Notes under the pieces: model-generated | The model's input: the letters and a program-made list of their open reading frames with translations, nothing else | What the model was told of the DNA's origin: nothing | Database searches by the model: none | Program-made: the position numbers and the translations under genes | Assembly (NCBI GenBank): GCA_022837365.1 | Contig: JALHHV010000216.1 | Span: forward strand, 1 to 10,152 | Origin: Desulfovibrio sp. | Lineage (GTDB): Bacteria; Desulfobacterota; Desulfovibrionia; Desulfovibrionales; Desulfovibrionaceae | DNA length: 10,152 nucleotides | Direction: 5' to 3' | In this document: in pieces, positions 1-6,626 of the stretch | Layout: each line of letters begins with the position of its first letter | Numbering within the stretch: the first letter of the stretch is position 1

Positions 1-75
1 GCGGACCTGCTGGTGCGCGGGTTGCTGGAACTGCTGCGCGGAGAGGGCGCGGTGCGCCACGGCGAGGGACGCTGA
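1..75 (+). CDS. C-terminal end of an unidentified plus-strand gene (partial)
   Basis: Frame 1 is open from the left edge to a TGA at 73-75 and gives 24 residues (start ADLLVRGLLELL, end RHGEGR). Of the 24 codons, 21 end in G or C, as in the confirmed genes of the window, and a strong stem-loop with a T-containing tail follows 37 bases after the stop. Both points suggest a real gene end. The Leu-rich stretch looks like an amphipathic helix followed by a charged tail. No domain can be recognised from so short a piece, so no function is offered. It converges on the kinase gene and so does not belong to the Tad operon. Confidence 0.5.
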   Translation, partial: ADLLVRGLLELLRGEGAVRHGEGR

Positions 76-112
76 ACCGCGCGAGACCACGACGCGCGGG
101 CCGGGAATGTGG

Positions 113-153
113 ACGGGCCTTGCCGGTGTTCCGGAAAGGCCCGTTTCGCTTTC
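113..153 (+). terminator. Stem-loop terminator between convergent genes
   Basis: Bases 113-144 form a near-perfect hairpin: a 9-bp outer stem (ACGGGCCTT with AAGGCCCGT), one G/A mismatch, a 4-bp CCGG/CCGG inner stem and a TGTT loop. On the plus strand the tail is TTCGCTTTCG, modestly T-rich for such a GC-rich genome, so it fits best as the terminator of the plus-strand gene ending at 75. On the minus strand the bases after the stem are not T-rich, so ending the kinase transcript here is possible but less certain. Confidence 0.7.
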
Positions 154-177
154 GCGCGCGTGGCGGTGCGTGGCTGG

Positions 178-3078
178 CTACGTCTTCCCGTTCTCCAGCC
201 CCAGTTCGGACAGGGCGGCGGCCAGGTCGGCGCGCAGCAGCGGCTTGGCCAGCATCGCGCTGACCCCGGCCGCCATGGCCGCGTCGCGTCCCAGCCCTTC
301 GCTGAACCCGGAACACAGCACCACCGGCAGGTCGGGCCGCAGGGCGCGCACCTGCCGCGTCAGTTCGGTGCCGGTCATGCCGGGCATGGTCTGGTCGGTC
401 ACCACCAGCCGCCAGCTTGCCGGGTCCGCCCGGAAGCGCTCCAGCGCGTCGAGGGGATTGGACGTCATCACGGCCCGGTAGCCCAGCTTTTCCAGCATGG
501 CCCCCATGATGGCCGCCAGCGGGGCCTCGTCGTCCACCACCAGCGCCGCGCCGCTGCCGCTGTGGGCGGAACCGGGCCCCGGCGCGGCCTCTTCGCCCGC
601 CTGCGGGGCCAGCGGCAGCAACACCTCGAACTCCGTGCCCATCCCCACGGTGGACTGCACCGAAACGCAGCCGCCGTGCGCGGTGACGATGCCGTGCACC
701 AGCGCAAGGCCCATGCCCGTGCCCTCGTCCGGCTTCTTGGTGGTGAAGAACGGGTCGAAGATGTTCTCCAGGATGTCCGCCGGAATGCCGTGCCCCGTGT
801 CGCGCACGCGCAGCCGGGCATAGTCGCCGGGCGCGGGCAGCGAGCGGGCGGCGGCCTCGTCCTCGTCCAGTTCCACCGCGTCCAGCGCCAGTTGCAGCAC
901 CCCGCCCTGTTCCTTCATGGCGTGGGCCGCGTTGCCGCACAGGTTCATGATCACCTGCTGCAACTGGCTGAGGTTGGCCAGGACGGGGCCGGTGTCGGCC
1001 AGGTCCAGCCGGATGTCCACGTTGGCGGGCAGGGTGGCGCGCAGCAGGCGCACCGTCTCCTTGATGGGCGCGAGCAGGGGCAGCGGCAGGCGGGACGGCT
1101 CCTCCTGCCGGCTGAAGGTCAGGATCTGGCGGATCAGGTCGCGTGCGCGGCGGCCCGCGGCCAACACCTCGGACAGGCGGCGGTGCTGGGCGTCGCCGTC
1201 TTCGGTCTGGTCCAGGCTCATTTCCGTGTAGCCCATCATCACGCCAAGGATATTGTTGAAATCGTGGGCGATGCCCCCGGCCAGGGTGCCGATGGCCTCC
1301 ATCTTCTGGGCCTGGCGCAGCCGGGCTTCCAGCTGCTTGCGGCTGCTGATGTCGTGGGCCACCAGCACCGTGCCCGGCGCGGACTCCTCGCGGCCGGTCT
1401 CGCCGTGGTGCTGGCCGTCGTACTGGCTGTCGGCGAGGTAGGGCGACAGGGTGACCAGAAAGTGCCCGCCAAGGCTGGGCAGGTACAGTTCCTGGGTGCG
1501 GCTTTCGCCCCAGGGCATGGCCCGGACGGCCGCGGACACGTTGTCGGGCATGACGGCCGCGCACATGTCGTCGGACATGACGGACGCGCCGAGCACCTCG
1601 TTGCAGTGGCGGCCCACCACGTCCCTGGGGTGCAGGCCCAGCAGCCGCCCCAGCGCCATGTTGCTGCGCCGCACCCGCTGGCCCGCGTCCATGATCATGA
1701 TCACGTCGGGCACGCTGTCGAAGGTCTTCTCCCACTCCTGCTTGGCGCGGATGATCATGTTCTCCACGGCCTTGCGGCGGTCGATGTCCTCCACCGTGCC
1801 TTCGATGCCGGAAATTTCGCCGGTGGCGCCGCGCTGCACGCGGGCGTTCACCGAAATCCAGAAAGTGGACCCGTCGGCCCGCCGGGCCGTGGTCTCGAAG
1901 TCGCGCACCTCGCCTTCGTCGCGCAGGGTGTTCAGCATGCGGTCCAGGGTGGCCCGGTCCAGAAAGCCGCCCGGCAGCCAGCCGTCGGGCAGGGGACTAT
2001 CGGGCAGAGCGTTGTTGGGGGCGACACCGGCTGCGCCGCCGGACCGGATGGCCGCGATCAGCGCGTCGGGAGAGGGGTAGCCGAACATATCGGCAAAGGC
2101 GGGGTTGGCGCTCGTCAGTTCGCCCCAAGGGCGGCAGCGGAAGATGCCGAGCACCGTGCCTTCCACCATGCCGCGCCACTGGCGGGCGTCGCGGTTTATC
2201 TCGCGCCAGTGCACCGAAAGGGTGCGCCGCCGTTCCGCCTCGCGCACCAGGCGCATGAAGGCCGGGCCAAGGTGCCAGTCGTCGTCGCAGAGCACCTCGT
2301 CGGCCCCTTCGCGCACGGCCTCCACGGCCGTTTCCTCGTCGGGGGCGGGGGTCACCAGCACGAAAGGCACGTCCTCGCGCACCCCGCGCACCAGCATCAG
2401 CACTTCCTGCCAGGTCATGCCGGGGGCCTCGGATTCGGCCACCACCATGTCCCACGGCTCTTCGGTGATCAGGCGCGAAAGCTCGGGCGGGGTCTCGGCC
2501 AGCATGTACGAGGGCTCCAGCCCGCAGGCCGCGAGGCGCGCCGCCAGCCCGCGCGCGAACTCCTCGGACTCCGAGACGATGAGCAGGCTGAGCCGCGCCG
2601 CGCCGTGCGCGGCAATATCCTGACCGGGCACGGCGCCCGGCGTGGGAGAGGACGCGGATGGCGGGGATGCGGGCATGGCTTCCCTGTGGGTGGAGGGCCC
2701 GTGGATGGCGGGCCCGTGGGTGGCGGAGTGGCCGCCGAGGGCGGCTTGCGCAAGGTGCGCGAGGGCGGCGGCCCGCCGGGCCGGACTCCGGCGCGCGGGG
2801 CCGGTATCGTCCGCGCTCTCCGCGTTGCCCGTGCTGTCTGACGGACAGTCCGGGTCCGCCGCGGGCTCCATGATAGCAGAACGGGCCACGCCCGCAAACC
2901 GGGGTGGCCCGTCATGCGCCGGGGTGAACGCTTCCGGCGCGGGAGGCGCGGCGGGCCGTGCCCCCGCCTCCGGCAGGCCGGGCGACCCGGAACCGGGTGC
3001 GCCCTGCCAGCCGGAGACGGCGACGACGTCGTGCGCCTCGGGCGCGCAGTGCAGCGAAAGCCCCAGGCGCGGGATCAT
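178..3078 (-). CDS. Hybrid sensor histidine kinase (pseudo-REC, two PAS, HisKA, HATPase, REC), last gene of the Tad operon
   Basis: 966 residues with no membrane segment, so a cytoplasmic sensor. Order: Pro/Ala-rich leader 1-160; receiver-like domain about 163-285; PAS about 303-431; PAS about 447-578; HisKA with phospho-acceptor H605 in GGIAHDFNNI; ATPase domain with N712/N716, DTGHGIP at 760-766, FDPFFTTK at 774-781 and GTGMGL at 786-791; intact C-terminal receiver with D849/D850, D895, S923 and K945. In the first receiver the phospho-Asp position is Glu (E215) and the conserved Lys is missing, so it is probably not phosphorylated. The ATG at 3078 overlaps the preceding gene's stop as ATGA, which suggests translational coupling; no good ribosome site precedes it, but G/C-ending codons continue through the leader. 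ATG 2676, with AGGGA five bases ahead, is an alternative start giving 832 residues. Signal and output are unknown; operon position suggests control of the pilus or a surface response. Confidence 0.93.
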   Translation of the reverse strand: MIPRLGLSLHCAPEAHDVVAVSGWQGAPGSGSPGLPEAGARPAAPPAPEAFTPAHDGPPRFAGVARSAIMEPAADPDCPSDSTGNAESADDTGPARRSPARRAAALAHLAQAALGGHSATHGPAIHGPSTHREAMPASPPSASSPTPGAVPGQDIAAHGAARLSLLIVSESEEFARGLAARLAACGLEPSYMLAETPPELSRLITEEPWDMVVAESEAPGMTWQEVLMLVRGVREDVPFVLVTPAPDEETAVEAVREGADEVLCDDDWHLGPAFMRLVREAERRRTLSVHWREINRDARQWRGMVEGTVLGIFRCRPWGELTSANPAFADMFGYPSPDALIAAIRSGGAAGVAPNNALPDSPLPDGWLPGGFLDRATLDRMLNTLRDEGEVRDFETTARRADGSTFWISVNARVQRGATGEISGIEGTVEDIDRRKAVENMIIRAKQEWEKTFDSVPDVIMIMDAGQRVRRSNMALGRLLGLHPRDVVGRHCNEVLGASVMSDDMCAAVMPDNVSAAVRAMPWGESRTQELYLPSLGGHFLVTLSPYLADSQYDGQHHGETGREESAPGTVLVAHDISSRKQLEARLRQAQKMEAIGTLAGGIAHDFNNILGVMMGYTEMSLDQTEDGDAQHRRLSEVLAAGRRARDLIRQILTFSRQEEPSRLPLPLLAPIKETVRLLRATLPANVDIRLDLADTGPVLANLSQLQQVIMNLCGNAAHAMKEQGGVLQLALDAVELDEDEAAARSLPAPGDYARLRVRDTGHGIPADILENIFDPFFTTKKPDEGTGMGLALVHGIVTAHGGCVSVQSTVGMGTEFEVLLPLAPQAGEEAAPGPGSAHSGSGAALVVDDEAPLAAIMGAMLEKLGYRAVMTSNPLDALERFRADPASWRLVVTDQTMPGMTGTELTRQVRALRPDLPVVLCSGFSEGLGRDAAMAAGVSAMLAKPLLRADLAAALSELGLENGKT
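1528..1581 (-). repeat. Tandem 27-bp duplication inside the kinase's second PAS domain
   Basis: Two adjacent 27-bp units, 1528-1554 and 1555-1581, match at 23 of 27 bases. They encode residues 500-517 as VMSDDMCAA followed by VMPDNVSAA. The repeat keeps the reading frame and lengthens a variable stretch of PAS2 by nine residues, probably a surface loop. It looks like a fairly old slippage duplication. Confidence 0.8.
2686..2730 (-). repeat. Three 15-bp tandem repeats in the kinase leader
   Basis: The units 2686-2700, 2701-2715 and 2716-2730 follow the pattern GTGGRTGGMGGGCCC on the plus strand; the last one is degenerate at its 3' end. On the coding strand they give HSAT-HGPAI-HGPST-H around residues 117-131. 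The unit length is a multiple of three, so copy-number change would alter only the length of the disordered leader. Confidence 0.7.
2881..2912 (-). other. Strong hairpin inside the 5' part of the kinase gene
   Basis: A 9-bp stem (ACGGGCCAC with GTGGCCCGT), a one-base bulge and a further CCCG/CGGG stem close a 5-base loop. It has the size and outer sequence style of the terminator at 113-144, but on the minus strand it is followed by TCTGCTATC, not a T-run. It falls where codons of the kinase frame end least strictly in G or C (about residues 56-70). It could be a weak attenuator between pilus genes and kinase, or chance structure in GC-rich coding DNA. Confidence 0.35.
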
Positions 3079-3566
3079 TTGCAGATGGCCCAGGGTTCGT
3101 TGACCATGCGCTCGCGCCCGGTGACGGTCAGTTGCGCCGGCAGCAGCGAACCCACCAGCGGCGTCAGCGGCGCGTAGCGGTAGTCCACCTGCACCTCCAC
3201 GGTCTGGCAGGGGTCGCCGCCGCTGTCTTCCTTGGCGGCGGCCGAGGTGCCGTTGGGGTAGCTGCGCACCAGGATGGTCACACCCGTGCCGGTGGAGCCG
3301 GACAGCACCTGGGTCAGGGGCCGGGCCGCGTCCTTGATCAGCGCCACCCGGTTGCCCGTGTCGTAGCCTTCGCCGGTGACGGCGAAGCGTGTCCCCACCT
3401 GCGCGGCCTTTTCCACGGTGGAGCGGGCGAAGAGGTTGTAGCCGAATTCCACAAGGCCGAAGAGCATGGCCAGCAGAACCGGCAGGACGAACGCCACCTC
3501 CAGCGAACTGACCCCGGCTTCACCGCGCCACAGGCGGAACGGCAGCATGCGGCATGCGCGCATCAT
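3075..3566 (-). CDS. tadF: TadE/TadF-type pseudopilin
   Basis: 163 residues. A short basic leader ends in EAG, followed by VSSLE and a hydrophobic helix at about 24-45. G18 with E23 forms the G/XXXXE prepilin-peptidase motif, so cleavage after G18 is expected, as shown for TadE and TadF pseudopilins of Tad systems. The rest is a predicted periplasmic domain with a single Cys (C120) before the near-terminal C162. Two ATGs lie side by side at 3566 and 3563 behind GGGGAGGA, an excellent ribosome site; I use the first. The gene begins 18 bases after the TadG-like gene, and its TGA overlaps the kinase ATG by 4 bases. The name tadF rests on its being the second TadE-like gene in the operon; calling it another TadE is equally defensible. 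Confidence 0.85.
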   Translation of the reverse strand: MMRACRMLPFRLWRGEAGVSSLEVAFVLPVLLAMLFGLVEFGYNLFARSTVEKAAQVGTRFAVTGEGYDTGNRVALIKDAARPLTQVLSGSTGTGVTILVRSYPNGTSAAAKEDSGGDPCQTVEVQVDYRYAPLTPLVGSLLPAQLTVTGRERMVNEPWAICK

Positions 3567-3584
3567 AGTGTCCTCCCCGCCGCG

Positions 3585-4919
3585 CTAGCGCAGCAGCCGC
3601 CAGCCCAGTTGCCGGCCGATCTTCTTGAAGATTTCTTCAAGATCGTAGGCCGAGGGCGCGTTGTAGTAGTGGTCGGTGGTGCCCGCCTTGCTGGAGGCGA
3701 TGGCCTTCATCAGGCTGATGTCCGTGGAGTCGGAATCTCCGTAGCGGATGGCGAATATCTCGATGCCCTTGTCCTTGGCGATCTGCGCCTCGCTCAGCAT
3801 GGCCGCGTTCAGCTTGCCGCCGTTCTCGCAGTGGGTGGTCATGTCGAACATGCCGTAGTAGGCGTTGGTCCAGTAGGCGTTGGGCGTGTAGCTGAGCGCG
3901 TAGTTGCCGCCGCAGGTGCCGTCTTCCGTATCGCCGTCGGTGAGCACGATCATCACCTTGCGCATGTCCTTGTTGGACGAGCCCTGGGTGAACGGAGCCT
4001 CGGGGGTGAGCACGTGGCGTCCCCACTTGATGCCTTCCGAGATGACGGTGCCCGAGGCGTCGCCCTGGGCGTCCTGCCTGGCGATGGCGTTGACGATGGT
4101 GGCGCGGTCGCTGGTCAGGGCCTGCACGCGCGGAATGCTGCCGCAGGTGTTCTGCGGCACGTTGAGCGACGAATTCTTGGGCGTGCGGTACTTGGACTGT
4201 TTGTACTCCTCCAGTATCCACGTGGGCGCCAGGGTGCCGTCGGCGTTGCGGCAGCCGTCGGCCAGGCCGTCCACGCCCGCGGGCAGGTGCACCTTGCCCC
4301 GGAACGGCACCAGCCCCACCTTGACCGAGGTTTCCATGCCTTCGGGCATGATCAGTTCGGCAAGCTGGGTGGCGGCCGCGTTGGCCTGCTGGATGGCCGT
4401 GCCCTTCATGGAACCGGTGTTGTCGATGACGAAGACCACTTCCAGGTTGTTGTACCCGGCGGTGGCCTGGGCGCGCACCGTGGTGGAGCCGATGCCCAGG
4501 GCGCCCATGAAGATGGTGGCCACGTTGGCCTCGGCCTTCACGGTGACGCTGCGTTCCTCGGTGCCGGGGGTGACGCCCTTCAGTTGGGCCTCGGGGTAGT
4601 TGGCGGCCATGTATTCGTTCACGGCCCCCCTCACCAGCCCCTTGTCCAGTTGCGGGTCGTAGGGAAGTTGCAGGCTGCCCGCCAGCGCCGCCGCGTCCAC
4701 GGCGCCCTGCAGGCGGTTGTGCGCGAGGTAGAGCATGCCCGAATCGATGCCGAGGCCCGCAAGGCCCAGCACCACGGGCAGCAGCACGGCCATCAGCATG
4801 GCCATGGACCCCCGCGTGCCGCGCCACAGGCCGCGCACGCGGGCGCGAAAACCGGCAGGCCGGGCCGGGTTACGGCGTGGGCATGCTGGTGCTTGCGGAA
4901 AACGTGTAGAGCGCGTCAT
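3585..4919 (-). CDS. tadG: TadG-like Tad pilus protein with von Willebrand factor A domain
   Basis: 444 residues. A basic cytoplasmic N-terminus leads to one membrane helix (about 39-62) followed by ALAGSLQL, typical of the TadG N-terminal region. The helix is preceded by RGSMAML, with no Glu five residues after the Gly, so it should not be processed like the pseudopilins. A VWA domain runs from about 159 to the end: DNTGS (D166, T168, S170) and LTDGD (D328) supply metal-site residues, with Thr replacing the usual first Ser. Four Cys in the exported part (223, 259, 336, 364) could form disulfides. TadG is thought to anchor or organise the Flp fibre in the envelope. ATG 4919 is chosen because GGAG lies six bases upstream; an upstream in-frame ATG at 4967 has no ribosome site. 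The gene overlaps the end of tadE by 50 bases. Confidence 0.88.
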   Translation of the reverse strand: MTRSTRFPQAPACPRRNPARPAGFRARVRGLWRGTRGSMAMLMAVLLPVVLGLAGLGIDSGMLYLAHNRLQGAVDAAALAGSLQLPYDPQLDKGLVRGAVNEYMAANYPEAQLKGVTPGTEERSVTVKAEANVATIFMGALGIGSTTVRAQATAGYNNLEVVFVIDNTGSMKGTAIQQANAAATQLAELIMPEGMETSVKVGLVPFRGKVHLPAGVDGLADGCRNADGTLAPTWILEEYKQSKYRTPKNSSLNVPQNTCGSIPRVQALTSDRATIVNAIARQDAQGDASGTVISEGIKWGRHVLTPEAPFTQGSSNKDMRKVMIVLTDGDTEDGTCGGNYALSYTPNAYWTNAYYGMFDMTTHCENGGKLNAAMLSEAQIAKDKGIEIFAIRYGDSDSTDISLMKAIASSKAGTTDHYYNAPSAYDLEEIFKKIGRQLGWRLLR

Positions 4920-5328
4920 GGGGGTCTCCGTTGTAGGGATTGCTCGTGAATACCGACTTGTAGGCATACTGCACGGTCACCGTGACCATCTGCTTGCCCG
5001 TGTCCTTGACGGCGGTGGCCGTCAGGGCGTTGGGATCCAGCATGGTGGCCATTGAGCGGACGAAGGGCTGCACGCCCGCCACGTCGTCGTTCATGACCAC
5101 GTGGCGCGCGCCCGTGCGGCTGGCTTCGGTCAGGGCGGAGTAGGCGCGGATGGTGTTGCCTCCCTCCACCAGCACGTAGAGCAGCGCGGCGATGACCGGC
5201 AGCATCAGGGCCACTTCCAGCGCGGCAAGGCCGCGCTGGGCAAGCTCCCGCGACGGCGGAAGGCGGCGCAGTCCCCTGCGCGTTCCGCCGGGCGGTGCCG
5301 GTGGCGAGATGGCGCGTGTTTCGGACAT
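4870..5328 (-). CDS. tadE: TadE-family pseudopilin
   Basis: 152 residues. A long basic, Pro-rich leader of 33 residues ends at RG, then LAALE and a hydrophobic stretch (about 39-55). G33 with E38 matches the G/XXXXE cleavage site of Tad pseudopilins, which prime or support Flp pilus assembly at the inner membrane. The exported part is Thr/Val-rich. The ATG at 5328 has AAGGAG eight bases upstream, which settles the start. This matters because the same frame is open upstream all the way through the tadD region into tadC. A 110-base gap separates it from tadD, and its 3' end overlaps the TadG-like gene. Confidence 0.87.
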   Translation of the reverse strand: MSETRAISPPAPPGGTRRGLRRLPPSRELAQRGLAALEVALMLPVIAALLYVLVEGGNTIRAYSALTEASRTGARHVVMNDDVAGVQPFVRSMATMLDPNALTATAVKDTGKQMVTVTVQYAYKSVFTSNPYNGDPHDALYTFSASTSMPTP

Positions 5329-5438
5329 GGTGTTCACTCCTTGATGATGGGCCGCCCCCCGGCGAATTCCATCAGCGGTGCCCCCAACGGACAATGGACG
5401 GGCGCGGCGCGTGGCGCGCCCGAAATTTTTCGCGGCGT

Positions 5439-6614
5439 CTACTTTCCGTCGCGCAGTTCGCCCTCGCGCACGGCGGCCGGGGTGGCGCGGGCCTTCAGCG
5501 GCACGGACGAAGGCGGCAGCGTCACCGGGGTGGCCACCCCGGGCGCGCCCTGCACGGCTCCGGCCCCTGTGGCCCCTGTAGCCCCGCTGAACCCGGCCGT
5601 GGGGTCCATTCCGGGACCGGCCATGGGCAGCGGCGCGGCGGTGGGCGAGGCCGGGCCCTGGCCCTGGGCGATGCGCGCGGCCAGGCGCGCGCGCTTCAGG
5701 TTTTCGGCGGCGCGGGCGTAGTAGCGCGGCTCCACTTCCAGGGCGCGTTGCAGGTGGTACAGGGCCAGGGCGTGCTCGCCCTGCTGCGAAAGGTACACGC
5801 CCAGGTTGTTGTGCGCGGCGGCCTCGCCCCCTGCGTTGCGGAACGCCTCGAAGGCTTCGTCGTAGCGGCCCAGGCGGCACAGCGACAGGCCCATGTTGTT
5901 CCACACCCGGTTGCCGGGCGCGCCGTAGGTGATGGCCGCGCGGAAATGGTCCACGGCGGCGGCGTCGTTGCCCAGCATGGCCTGCGCGATGCCCGCGTTG
6001 TTGTGCAGTTCGCCCGAGCGGGGCAGCAGTTCCAGCGCGCGCAGGTACAGGGCCAGCGCCTTGTCCGGGTGGCCCTGGTAGTTGTGGATGGCCCCCAGGT
6101 GGCTGGCCGCCCCCGCAAGGCGCGGGTCCAGCGCCAGCGCCCGCTCGAAGCGGGTTCCGGCCTCGGTGAGGTTGCCTTCGGCAAAGCTGAGCATGCCCGC
6201 CGTCTCCCAGGCCCGCGCGTTGTCCGGGGCCAGGGTGAGGGCGGCGTCGATGTCGGGCCGCGCCTCGGCGGCGGCGCCGCGCGCCACCAGCAGCGCGCCG
6301 CGCTGGTAGCGGGCCTCGGCCAGCCTGGGATCCAGCTGGCAGGCCCGGCTGAACTGTTCGAAGGCCAGTTCCGGCCGGTTCTGGGCAAGGTAGGCCATGC
6401 CGCGTTGCAGGTGTTCCTGGGCGTTCATGGCGTCGCCCTGCGGGGTGGGCTTCTCCCCTTCGCCGTCGTGCAGCAGGTCCTTGCCGCTGTGGTAGCGTTC
6501 CATCAGCGAAAGGTTGGAGCCACGGGTTGTCTGCTGCGCGCCGCAACCGGCAAGCAGCAGGGCGCAGAGCGCCAGCAGGGCGAGGGCGGAACGGGCGGCG
6601 GTGCGGGCGGTCAT
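5439..6614 (-). CDS. tadD: TadD-like TPR lipoprotein
   Basis: 391 residues. The N-terminus is a lipoprotein signal: basic start, Leu/Ala-rich core and lipobox LAGC with C24 as the lipidated Cys. From about 64 to 305 come roughly seven tetratricopeptide repeats; recurring motifs include ALALDP, ALELLP and ALEVEP at helix ends. TadD proteins are TPR lipoproteins needed for Tad secretion, probably in assembling the outer-membrane secretin; that role is from the family. Residues about 320-375 form a Pro/Gly/Ala-rich tail with a short collagen-like run (GFSGATGATGAGA) encoded partly by two identical 9-base units at 5562-5579. ATG 6614 has GAAGGA seven bases upstream, at the very end of tadC. Confidence 0.9.
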   Translation of the reverse strand: MTARTAARSALALLALCALLLAGCGAQQTTRGSNLSLMERYHSGKDLLHDGEGEKPTPQGDAMNAQEHLQRGMAYLAQNRPELAFEQFSRACQLDPRLAEARYQRGALLVARGAAAEARPDIDAALTLAPDNARAWETAGMLSFAEGNLTEAGTRFERALALDPRLAGAASHLGAIHNYQGHPDKALALYLRALELLPRSGELHNNAGIAQAMLGNDAAAVDHFRAAITYGAPGNRVWNNMGLSLCRLGRYDEAFEAFRNAGGEAAAHNNLGVYLSQQGEHALALYHLQRALEVEPRYYARAAENLKRARLAARIAQGQGPASPTAAPLPMAGPGMDPTAGFSGATGATGAGAVQGAPGVATPVTLPPSSVPLKARATPAAVREGELRDGK

Positions 6615-6626
6615 GGCGTTTTCCTT
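6611..6626 (-). other. tadC/tadD junction with missing stop: apparent -1 frameshift site
   Basis: In the tadC frame the end reads GAA GGA AAA CGC CAT, with no stop. The AAAA run at 6619-6622 is the natural slip point: one added A, or a -1 slip of tRNA-Lys, gives GGA AAA ACG CCA TGA. That ends TadC as GKTP and makes a 4-base ATGA overlap with the tadD start. The tadD ribosome site GAAGGA overlaps the same place. The cause may be a sequencing error, a mutation or programmed frameshifting. Confidence 0.6.

Noticed and set aside
109..2841. A 910-codon open frame on the plus strand opposite the kinase
   Set aside because: Its product is rich in His, Gly, Arg and Gln with no domain. It is an antisense shadow of a kinase whose catalytic motifs are all present.
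2958..4949. A 663-codon open frame on the plus strand opposite the TadG and pseudopilin genes
   Set aside because: The composition is typical of antisense reading of GC-rich genes, and the opposite strand carries clear TadG and TadE features.
4920..4967. Upstream start for the TadG-like gene at 4967
   Set aside because: No ribosome site precedes it, whereas the ATG at 4919 has GGAG six bases upstream.
5329..5438. Possible promoter or terminator in the tadD/tadE gap
   Set aside because: There is a GC-rich inverted repeat without a T-run and only poor -35/-10 matches. Apart from the tadE ribosome site nothing is convincing.
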